Source: a virus. Taken from it: 64,000 nt of DNA. The position numbers were made by a program, and so were the translations under genes. Of the stretch, positions 43,106 through 49,344 are shown one piece after another. The notes under the pieces are model-generated. The model did not search any database and was not told the origin of the DNA. It worked only from the letters and a program-made list of their open reading frames with translations. The stretch spans positions 178,065-242,064 of IMG/VR virus record IMGVR_UViG_3300032116_014939. The stretch is one strand, 5' to 3'. Within the stretch, counting starts at the first letter, position 1, and the number at the start of each line of letters is the position of its first letter.

Positions 43106-43705
43106 TTACCAAAATCCTGGATAAGTTTTACCACCCCACAAATAACCAAAACGGTTTAAACGACATGCCCAATAACCAGCCGTTAATCTATCTTTTTTCT
43201 TAGCACACTGATGTCTTGCAGCAAATGATTTACGTGCTTTAGGATTGGATACCTTAGCTGTTAATCCACCATGAACATCACCAAATGAAATTTTCTTAAC
43301 TCTACCTGTTGATGGGTTTTTAACATAAACAACATATTTCTTACCACCACCAGTATTTCTTCTTGGTTTACCAAGTTCAACTTTCTTTCCGTTATATTCA
43401 GCTTCAGAAATAAATGATTCTTCCATCGGAGTATCCAAGTAAACAACTCTACCACTTGATAATTTAACCTGTGTTCCAAAATCAGATTCAACAAGTTCAA
43501 CATCATCTTCACTTAATTCAACCATTCCCTCGTAATATAACTCACGAGCTTCTTGAATAACATTAAAGAATTCCTCAGAACCAAATCTAAAGATATTATC
43601 ATTTAATGGAACTTCATTTGTTATATGATAATTAAGGTGTTCTGAGATAAGTGGTTTTTCCACCGATTCTGTAAGAACTTTTTTGATAAGTTTTTTGATA
43701 TTCAT
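43106..43705 (-). CDS. Tagged basic DNA-associated-type protein, 199 aa
   Basis: The leader 'MNIKKLIKKVLTESVEKPLI' has L-T-E/S (residue 13) and then L-I-S-E/H sites. The C-terminal ~90 residues are basic: 'KKYVVYVKNPSTGRVKKISF' followed by 'NPKARKSFAARHQCAKKKDR' and 'AGYWACRLNRFGYLWGG'. This F-x-x-R-H-x-C ... Y-W-x-C-R module recurs in marine phages and giant viruses (from memory). A packaged DNA-binding protein is inferred. It overlaps the next upstream gene by 4 nt. Confidence 0.65.
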   Translation of the reverse strand: MNIKKLIKKVLTESVEKPLISEHLNYHITNEVPLNDNIFRFGSEEFFNVIQEARELYYEGMVELSEDDVELVESDFGTQVKLSSGRVVYLDTPMEESFISEAEYNGKKVELGKPRRNTGGGKKYVVYVKNPSTGRVKKISFGDVHGGLTAKVSNPKARKSFAARHQCAKKKDRLTAGYWACRLNRFGYLWGGKTYPGFW

Positions 43706-43905
43706 TTTTTACTTCGTAATAAGAAATACAACCCAAAGAACAATGCTGAAATACAGTAAAAAATTCCTGTGGTAATCCAATAAGAATTTGTGTAATCCAA
43801 AATTGCTTTGAACATTATGTCGAACCCTATTGGATTGAAAAACATTGCGAGCATAAGGCAATAAGTGGCAACATTTTCCTTTAGAATTCGTTTCATTTTC
43901 GTCAT
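43702..43905 (-). CDS. Small two-span membrane protein, 67 aa
   Basis: Two hydrophobic segments ('VATYCLMLAMFFNPIGFDIM' and 'TGIFYCISALFFGLYFLL') are separated by a short loop, with a basic C-terminus 'RSKK'. The topology fits a small holin-like protein, but no family is recognisable. ATG 43896 is a possible alternative start. Confidence 0.55.
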   Translation of the reverse strand: MTKMKRILKENVATYCLMLAMFFNPIGFDIMFKAILDYTNSYWITTGIFYCISALFFGLYFLLRSKK

Positions 43906-43963
43906 TATCCATTAACGTGGGTTTAAAGTTTATGAACAGAGTTCGTTTTATTTATAAATATAT

Positions 43964-43993
43964 TTGTGTGGAAGAATATTTTGTATATATTTG
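43964..43993 (+). promoter_or_regulatory. Host-type promoter of the secreted CAP-like gene
   Basis: TTG (43964-43966), 19 nt, TATATTTG (43986-43993): a perfect consensus, 26 nt before ATG 44020. Confidence 0.75.
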
Positions 43994-44019
43994 TATTAAT
44001 AATTAAATAATCAAGTCCT

Positions 44020-44553
44020 ATGAAAAACTTATTTCTTTCTCTTGTTTTAGTGATGATTAGTTTAGTTGCAAACTCACAATTACCAAGTCATCTCAATTTG
44101 CAAGAAATACAAAAGGAATTTATGATTCTTTATTACAAAAGATGTGATAGTTTGGGTCACAAAATAGTTGAAGATAAATCTTTAGTTTGCTTGACTGAAT
44201 GCCAAGTAAATTACCTTTCAAAACTTGAAGACATTTCACACGAACAAGAGGTAGGTTCTAAGTTTTACTCTTTAGTTGATAGATATGCCTTTTTTTACCC
44301 TCAAATGTCAAAAACATCAGGTGTAAATTTAGAAATGAGTGAAGTAATTTCTTTGGCAGGTGTAGGTAAAACTTTAAATAAACAAACCAATAAAGGATTA
44401 GCAAAAAGGTTATTCAATAATTTTTTAAAATCAGATTCTCATAGAGAAATTATGGATGATAAAAAATTAATAAAAGTTAACTTCCAAGTTGGATTAAATA
44501 AATGTAATTCAATCTACATTGTTGGTGTTCTTTCTAATCAAACATTAAAATAA
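44020..44553 (+). CDS. Secreted CAP/SCP-like protein
   Basis: A 177-residue protein with an N-terminal signal peptide ('MKNLFLSLVLVMISLVANSQ', probable cut before Gln20, typical of Bacteroidota). Then a CAP-like pattern: an early helix ending 'KLEDISHEQEVGSKF' (His74), 'LEMSEVISLAG' (Glu108), 'FNNFLKSDSHREIMDD' (His141) and a final strand 'NFQVGLNKCNSIYIVGVLSN'. CAP proteins are extracytoplasmic and sometimes peptidoglycan-linked. Its strong host-type promoter suggests expression early or as a lysogenic-conversion-like gene. It looks acquired from a host. Confidence 0.6.
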   Translation: MKNLFLSLVLVMISLVANSQLPSHLNLQEIQKEFMILYYKRCDSLGHKIVEDKSLVCLTECQVNYLSKLEDISHEQEVGSKFYSLVDRYAFFYPQMSKTSGVNLEMSEVISLAGVGKTLNKQTNKGLAKRLFNNFLKSDSHREIMDDKKLIKVNFQVGLNKCNSIYIVGVLSNQTLK

Positions 44554-44580
44554 GTTACCATAATTAATGGTAACTTATTT
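44548..44580. terminator. Bidirectional terminator between convergent genes
   Basis: The inverted repeat AAATAAGTTACCAT / ATGGTAACTTATTT covers the stop of the CAP-like gene and precedes the stop of the OmpA-like gene. Confidence 0.7.
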
Positions 44581-45901
44581 GGTCTTTTTTCTTTTTTTCA
44601 AAGTGACGTTTTGCGTCACTTTGTGTTTTTCTAACACACATTGAAACTGCGTCGTCACATGATTGAGTTTTTATTGAACCGTGTTTATTACCTCTTCTTT
44701 TTTTACGTCTACCTGAACCTCCGCCAGTTAAACTAAATTTCCATTTGTATAGCATTGCCCAATATTTTTGACTTGGGTTTGTTATTTTTTCAGGAGGAGT
44801 ACTATCTGGTAAAGTTACATCTCTATCACCTGGAGCGTCAACATCGTAAAATATTTGTATTTTTACTGTTGGTCTAACATATCTGTATTTTTCATATGCT
44901 TTAGCACCACCTTTATCCGCGGGTTCAGGAGTCCCAAATTCATTTCTTTTCTTTTCTAAAGTTGTTGCTTGTGGTGTATTGGGTGTGACAAAATTATTAA
45001 AATTGTAATCAACACCTTTAGGTAAAAAACTATATCCCTTAGGTGGATTTGGGCCAGATGTACCATCACCATTTTGACCTTTAGCATTTATAGTCGTATT
45101 ACGTTTACCTGTACACCACCCACCTTTTAAATTTTCATAATTTTTCATTAAAAAGTTTTCAACAGTTGCTGCTCTTGCTTCTGATAATTTTTCAAAACTT
45201 AAATCTTTGGCCTCACCTTGATTTCTAAATCGGCTAGCACTTGATTCTAAAGAAATACTTTGTATACATATTCCCGCATTAGGGTAAGTTTGTCTAAGAT
45301 TGTCTAACGCAGTCTTGTATGGTTCAACAAAAGTTTGATAAAATTCATTTTCGCCTGCCGGTTTTAATCTCCAACTATTATTATCAAAAAAATCTTGTTG
45401 TACAACTTCGGATGGAATTATAACCGTATCAAGTTCTGGTGGTGTCTCAGACTTATTTGGTAGTTTCTGTTTTGGTAATTTCTCAAGTTCAGAAAATGAT
45501 TGTCTTGTTCCTAATCTACAGTATTTATATCTATCTCGACCTTCAGAATTTTTTACTTTTTTAATAATATCCGCAGCGAAATACATGTCGTCAGTTTTTA
45601 TTTTTCCCCATAGGTCGATTTGGTCTTGACCCGTAAGAATATTTTTTACGTACCCATTTTGATTTTCTTGGTAAACTAATGATTGAGCTTCACGGTATAA
45701 ATCCATAAACTTTTCATTATCTTCAGTATTTTCACCTTTAGATTTAAATAACTCATACTTTTCTGAATAACCACCTTCACCTTGAGTTAATTTACTTGAT
45801 GACTGAGATATAAATCTTTTTCTATCAGGAGTTTGTTCGCTAATAACTTTCTGTATAATTGCAACTAAATCATTTTCAGTTAACCTAACTATTTTTTTCA
45901 T
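44564..45901 (-). CDS. Tagged OmpA-like protein, 445 aa
   Basis: The recurrent tag 'MKKIVRLTENDLVAIIQKV' ends in I-S-E/Q at residues 20-22. Around residues 215-260, 'ICIQSISLESSASRFRNQGE', then 'LSFEKLSEARAATVENFL', gives the OmpA C-terminal pattern (…S-x-x-G…N…L-S-E-x-R-A-x-x-V…L), which in other proteins binds peptidoglycan. The C-terminal tail is basic with two Cys ('SCDDAVSMCVRKTQ'). A virion cargo that engages the cell wall on entry is inferred. A TATTTAT motif lies 15 nt upstream. Confidence 0.65.
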   Translation of the reverse strand: MKKIVRLTENDLVAIIQKVISEQTPDRKRFISQSSSKLTQGEGGYSEKYELFKSKGENTEDNEKFMDLYREAQSLVYQENQNGYVKNILTGQDQIDLWGKIKTDDMYFAADIIKKVKNSEGRDRYKYCRLGTRQSFSELEKLPKQKLPNKSETPPELDTVIIPSEVVQQDFFDNNSWRLKPAGENEFYQTFVEPYKTALDNLRQTYPNAGICIQSISLESSASRFRNQGEAKDLSFEKLSEARAATVENFLMKNYENLKGGWCTGKRNTTINAKGQNGDGTSGPNPPKGYSFLPKGVDYNFNNFVTPNTPQATTLEKKRNEFGTPEPADKGGAKAYEKYRYVRPTVKIQIFYDVDAPGDRDVTLPDSTPPEKITNPSQKYWAMLYKWKFSLTGGGSGRRKKRRGNKHGSIKTQSCDDAVSMCVRKTQSDAKRHFEKKKKDQISYH

Positions 45902-45916
45902 AAAAAAACTTTTTAT

Positions 45917-45923
45917 ATAAATA
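45917..45923 (-). promoter_or_regulatory. TATTTAT late-type promoter motif
   Basis: Complement of ATAAATA, 15 nt before the ATG at 45901. Confidence 0.5.
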
Positions 45924-45970
45924 GATGAAATTTTAAAAAAAAGTATACTTATTGCTAAATAAATGAAATA

Positions 45971-46111
45971 ATGGCAGCTAAAACAACTAAATCATCTAAC
46001 TCAACGAAGGTTTCATTCGGAGTTAAGAAATCAGGTAAATCAACAAAGAAATTTACCGCAAATAAAAGAAGTAAGAATTACAAAAAACCTTACAGAGGTC
46101 AAGGGAGATAA
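45971..46111 (+). CDS. Small basic protein, 46 aa
   Basis: ATG 45971 to TAA 46109 encodes 'MAAKTTKSSNSTKVSFGVKK' and continues Lys/Ser/Arg-rich to 'KKPYRGQGR'. About 40% of residues are Lys, Arg or Ser. It lies 2 nt before the next same-strand ATG, supporting a real operon. Possibly DNA-binding or packaged; no recognised family. Confidence 0.6.
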   Translation: MAAKTTKSSNSTKVSFGVKKSGKSTKKFTANKRSKNYKKPYRGQGR

Positions 46112-46113
46112 AC

Positions 46114-46431
46114 ATGAAAGAATACATTAAAAAACAAATCGGAAACATTAAACAGTTTTCATTTGCCGAGATGACTTCCAATAGTTCAGGAAAGACATCA
46201 GGAAGTGGAACTGCGGGTCTTTACATCGTGTTTATCGGAGGTTTAACATTCTTTATGGGTTGTATCGATAAAATGTTTTTAAACAAAGATATTGACGTTA
46301 TAACACAATCAATAATCCTTGTTGGTATTGGAGCAACTCTTTTAGGTTATAGAAAATCAAAAGATAAAACAGAAGAACCTACGGTAGAAGAAGTACAAGA
46401 AACTACTGAAGAAAGTGAAACTATAAACTAG
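46114..46431 (+). CDS. Small membrane protein with acidic tail, 105 aa
   Basis: Two hydrophobic spans ('AGLYIVFIGGLTFFMGCID' and 'ITQSIILVGIGATLLGY') are preceded by a polar Ser/Gly region and followed by a Glu/Thr-rich tail. Holin-like topology, but the acidic C-terminus is unusual for holins. Overlaps the next convergent gene by 4 nt. Confidence 0.6.
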   Translation: MKEYIKKQIGNIKQFSFAEMTSNSSGKTSGSGTAGLYIVFIGGLTFFMGCIDKMFLNKDIDVITQSIILVGIGATLLGYRKSKDKTEEPTVEEVQETTEESETIN

Positions 46432-47024
46432 TTCCACCATCTTTCAATATTTTCACTCAATACTTTGAAAAGTAATTTCCTTGCCCTTTCGTGATTGTAT
46501 CTTCCAATATTCAAGGCAATTCTTGATTTAACATCGTATGAAGTTAAATCCTCGTTGTCAATTTTAAAAATTTGATGTTTTTTGTTGGTAACAATTTTTT
46601 TGTAAACTAATGGGTATTTTTTGAAAAAATCATTTAAGTTTTCTTTTTTCAAACGGGTCTCCATATAATAACCACCTAAATCATCTTCGATATCATCACC
46701 TGTTGGAACAAAGAAAAAATCTTTATCTTCATAGTCCATATATTCCATAACATAAAATTCTTCCTGAACTTTTTCCATCAGTTTGACACATAACATCATT
46801 CTTTTAGCATCAAGGTCTGAATTAGTGTGAAATCCTTTTTCTTTAATGTACTTAGCTTGTTTTTCTAACTTAAACTTAAAAACCTCAAAAATATAATGGT
46901 CATCCCAATCCCTGTCTTTCCAAATGATAGGGAACCATTTAATTAAATTACCAACTGAGGTAAAAAAACCTCTTACCTTATAACCGATTTTAGACCAATA
47001 AAGTTCTTTTATTTTTTCAATCAT
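46428..47024 (-). CDS. Hypothetical phage protein, 198 aa
   Basis: 'WKDRDWDDHYIFEVFKFKLE' and the charged helices that follow match a protein type I recall in many phages (D-W-D-x-x-Y-I-L-E-x-L-K-x-K-L). The N-terminus has a weakly hydrophobic segment 'GFFTSVGNLIKWFPIIWK'. Function unknown; overlaps the upstream gene by 4 nt. Confidence 0.65.
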   Translation of the reverse strand: MIEKIKELYWSKIGYKVRGFFTSVGNLIKWFPIIWKDRDWDDHYIFEVFKFKLEKQAKYIKEKGFHTNSDLDAKRMMLCVKLMEKVQEEFYVMEYMDYEDKDFFFVPTGDDIEDDLGGYYMETRLKKENLNDFFKKYPLVYKKIVTNKKHQIFKIDNEDLTSYDVKSRIALNIGRYNHERARKLLFKVLSENIERWWN

Positions 47025-47227
47025 AATTCAAGAATTGCCTTTTTACTAATTAAACTTTTCTTTAAGGAAACAATACTACATTCAAAGTCCAAAGAATATT
47101 GTGTTAATTCTTCAGAATTTTCATATTTTTTAACATAAAAATCAATCAGATTTTCGGCAGATTGAATTTGTCCAAAGTGGGTAATCGAACCAATTACCTT
47201 ACGTATCCATTGAAAGTCCCTATCCAT
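47021..47227 (-). CDS. Hypothetical protein, 68 aa, from a near-leaderless promoter
   Basis: ATG 47227 ('MDRDFQWIRKVIGSITHFGQ') is chosen over ATG 47242. The latter's first codons contain the promoter element TATATTTG (complement of 47232-47239), and the same layout recurs at 57377. A helical acidic protein of unknown family. Confidence 0.55.
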   Translation of the reverse strand: MDRDFQWIRKVIGSITHFGQIQSAENLIDFYVKKYENSEELTQYSLDFECSIVSLKKSLISKKAILEL

Positions 47228-47231
47228 AGGA

Positions 47232-47239
47232 CAAATATA
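47232..47239 (-). promoter_or_regulatory. TATATTTG-N4-ATG promoter
   Basis: The complement reads TATATTTG, exactly 4 nt before ATG 47227. Confidence 0.6.
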
Positions 47240-47250
47240 CATAATCTTTC

Positions 47251-47634
47251 TTAATTATACAACAACGCAGTTAGTTGTGGATTACTTTTTTCGTACATAC
47301 GAATCATAATACCTGCTTCAGTATTAGCATAATTCTCTTGAGATTGGGTGTTAAACCCTTGTAACTTGATATTTCTTTGACGAGCAAACTCATGAACCCA
47401 CTCGTGAGCAACAGTTCTTAAAATGTCAATTAACATTCTTCCACCCGCAAGTACTTTAATTCTACCAGTGATTTCACTACCTGTGGTCATTTTACCAAAA
47501 CGTTCACCAAGAAGATGGATATCAACGTCTTTCTTAAGTGGAGAGTTTTTTTGACAAAATCTCAAAAAGTCCTGAATAACGTTTATTTCTTCAGAACCAA
47601 GCCCACTAGATTTATCATATAAATTTACTTTCAT
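47251..47634 (-). CDS. Zincin-type metalloprotease-like protein, 127 aa
   Basis: 'ILRTVAHEWVHEFARQ' supplies H-E-x-x-H (His77, Glu78, His81), and 'NYANTEAGIMIRMYEK' a downstream Glu (Glu106), as in gluzincins. The upstream 'MTTGSEITGRIKVLAGGRM' forms the edge strand typical of this fold. The protein is small for a peptidase. It may be a compact phage zincin acting in lysis or protein processing. A TATTTAT motif lies 7 nt upstream. Confidence 0.7.
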   Translation of the reverse strand: MKVNLYDKSSGLGSEEINVIQDFLRFCQKNSPLKKDVDIHLLGERFGKMTTGSEITGRIKVLAGGRMLIDILRTVAHEWVHEFARQRNIKLQGFNTQSQENYANTEAGIMIRMYEKSNPQLTALLYN

Positions 47635-47641
47635 CTTAACA

Positions 47642-47648
47642 ATAAATA
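47642..47648 (-). promoter_or_regulatory. TATTTAT late-type promoter motif
   Basis: Complement of ATAAATA, 7 nt before the ATG at 47634. Confidence 0.5.
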
Positions 47649-47675
47649 TCTTATATTTCTTTTGTATATATAATT

Positions 47676-47945
47676 ATGAAAAAGAGTTTTTTTGAAAAAG
47701 TCCTAAACAAAACAAACAAAAAAGACATCGACCAATGGTTCGGTGAAAATTCTGAAATCAAAGTTACGGAATTTTCTCATTCAATTAGTCAGAAAAAAAA
47801 CATTTTATCAGTAAAATTATACCCATCAAATTATGAATACGCTATCGAACTTTTTCCGGAAGGCTTGGAAATTCTTGTCTTACATACTATCAAAAGTCTT
47901 TCACTTCCTGAGGATTATATATTAACAACATCTATAGAACACTAA
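47676..47945 (+). CDS. Hypothetical protein, 89 aa
   Basis: A small alpha/beta protein ('KNILSVKLYPSNYEYAIELF'). It starts a short plus-strand operon with the DUF6915-like gene, which begins 3 nt after its stop. Unknown family. Confidence 0.6.
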   Translation: MKKSFFEKVLNKTNKKDIDQWFGENSEIKVTEFSHSISQKKNILSVKLYPSNYEYAIELFPEGLEILVLHTIKSLSLPEDYILTTSIEH

Positions 47946-47948
47946 ATT

Positions 47949-48302
47949 ATGGCACATCCAATAATCCATGCAAAATCATCCGTGAAAAAATTCGGAGGAA
48001 AATGGGAAGATTATATCCATTTACATGAATGGTTAGATGAAACAAAAGGTTGGTACGGACATTCATCTCACAGAATGTTTCGTCATCACTCTGAAGGTAT
48101 ATTTGAAATGGAACAACGTTTTGGTGCTGAATTTAAAAACAGTGATGGGAAAACTGTATACACCCGTTATGTCGGTGAACAACATGTTATGGAGGATTGT
48201 AACGGATATATCCCATCAGCAAAAGAATGGGTGTTAGCATTAGAAAATAAACAAAGACCTTTATGGATGATTAAAACCATGAAGTTAGAAATTGATGATT
48301 GA
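47949..48302 (+). CDS. DUF6915-like conserved phage protein
   Basis: A 117-residue His-rich protein with 'HPIIHAKSSVKKFGGKWEDY', 'HLHEWLDETKGWYGHSSHRM', 'RHHSEGIFEMEQRFGAEFKN' and 'YVGEQHVMEDCNGYIPSAKE'. This fits the family I know as DUF6915 in phages and bacteria. The conserved His and Glu residues suggest metal binding, possibly a hydrolase; the function is not known. Confidence 0.75.
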   Translation: MAHPIIHAKSSVKKFGGKWEDYIHLHEWLDETKGWYGHSSHRMFRHHSEGIFEMEQRFGAEFKNSDGKTVYTRYVGEQHVMEDCNGYIPSAKEWVLALENKQRPLWMIKTMKLEIDD

Positions 48303-48309
48303 TATTTAT
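48303..48309 (+). promoter_or_regulatory. TATTTAT late-type promoter motif
   Basis: TATTTAT, 4 nt before ATG 48314; it overlaps the end of the previous gene. Confidence 0.5.
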
Positions 48310-48313
48310 TATT

Positions 48314-49012
48314 ATGAAAGAATTATTAAATAACCCTGAAACTATAAAAAATTTTAAACTTTTACATTATATCCTATTAAGTAATGGTCTTACTCGTGTC
48401 AGTAATGACTTTTATGTTGATTACGACGGGAATGTTGATTATCACTTCTCACCTTGGACTAATAAAGGTGGAGCTTATGATATTATACCTAATAAATTAT
48501 TTGATTTTTTAGATAATTTTTTTGATTCTATTAAAGATGAAGTTTTAGATTCACTAGAAGGTGATGGTGACTCTAGAGCGACGGTATCATGTGAGTATTC
48601 AACAAGAGATAAAACTTTTACAATTGATGAAAGTATTCAAACTATGGGTTATGAATCATATTACCAAGAGTTTGAAATTGACGAAAAGGAATTACTTGAG
48701 GATATGGTTCAGTGGAAAGAAGATGGTAAACTTAAAATTAGAGTTGATTTTAGTGGTTCAGGTGATTCAGGTTATATTGATGACGTTGGTCTAATCAATG
48801 ATACTGATGACAAACATTATGAATTTACAGCGGTTTGGGAAAATAAGTTATACAACATTTTGGAGCAAAATCATGGTGGATGGGAAATAAATGAAGGTTC
48901 TGAGGGAACATTTATAATTAACAATGAAAACCAAACAATAGAATTAGATTTTCGTATGAATGTTGAACAATCTTCAACAGGTTACGAATTTAAACACCAA
49001 TTTGAGTTTTAA
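48314..49012 (+). CDS. Hypothetical acidic protein, 232 aa
   Basis: ATG 48314 is used because the TATTTAT motif lies 4 nt before it; the frame is open further upstream. Acidic, Tyr/Asp-rich beta-type protein ('GDSRATVSCEYSTRDKTFTI'). Unknown family. Overlaps the next convergent gene by 4 nt. Confidence 0.6.
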   Translation: MKELLNNPETIKNFKLLHYILLSNGLTRVSNDFYVDYDGNVDYHFSPWTNKGGAYDIIPNKLFDFLDNFFDSIKDEVLDSLEGDGDSRATVSCEYSTRDKTFTIDESIQTMGYESYYQEFEIDEKELLEDMVQWKEDGKLKIRVDFSGSGDSGYIDDVGLINDTDDKHYEFTAVWENKLYNILEQNHGGWEINEGSEGTFIINNENQTIELDFRMNVEQSSTGYEFKHQFEF

Positions 49013-49326
49013 TAAACCTGAATAGTTCTTTGCGGTCTGTCATCACCAAAGTCAGGACAGAAATAAACATTGTTACCATCGTGGTAAATTGTTCCACCAA
49101 CTCCATTAGGAATTTTGTGTTTTTCATGGAATTTATCATCCAAATCTATTTGGTGATTTCCATCATGAATAACAAAACATAAGTTTTCAAAACCACACTT
49201 ATATTGTTGGTCTTTGTTTTTATGTTTCATAAACTCGTCAAAAGACATTACGTATCTTGCATCTTCGTTAAGGTATCTTTTAACTATAAATTCTAATTGA
49301 CTTTCTGTAATAATAAACTTTTTCAT
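49009..49326 (-). CDS. Tagged hypothetical protein, 105 aa
   Basis: The tag 'MKKFIITESQLEFIVKRYL' ends in L-N-E/D at residues 19-21. The remainder is a small His/Asp-rich domain ('GFENLCFVIHDGNHQIDLDD', 'YHDGNNVYFCPDFGDDRP') that could bind metal. A TATTTAT motif lies 5 nt before the ATG in a string identical to the terminase promoter. Probably packaged cargo. Confidence 0.65.
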   Translation of the reverse strand: MKKFIITESQLEFIVKRYLNEDARYVMSFDEFMKHKNKDQQYKCGFENLCFVIHDGNHQIDLDDKFHEKHKIPNGVGGTIYHDGNNVYFCPDFGDDRPQRTIQVY

Positions 49327-49331
49327 ATACT

Positions 49332-49338
49332 ATAAATA
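49332..49338 (-). promoter_or_regulatory. TATTTAT late-type promoter motif
   Basis: Complement of ATAAATA, 5 nt before the ATG at 49326; ATATTTATAGTATATG as at the terminase gene. Confidence 0.55.
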
Positions 49339-49344
49339 TAAGGG

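Noticed and set aside
43709-43912. Alternative minus-strand ORF overlapping the two-span membrane protein
   Set aside because: The other frame (43702-43905) has clear membrane segments and overlaps the adjacent start by 4 nt; this frame looks like a shadow.
47228-47242. Upstream ATG adding M-Y-I-C-P to the 68-aa protein
   Set aside because: These codons are the TATATTTG promoter box itself; the same arrangement recurs at 57377-57392, so the downstream ATG is used.
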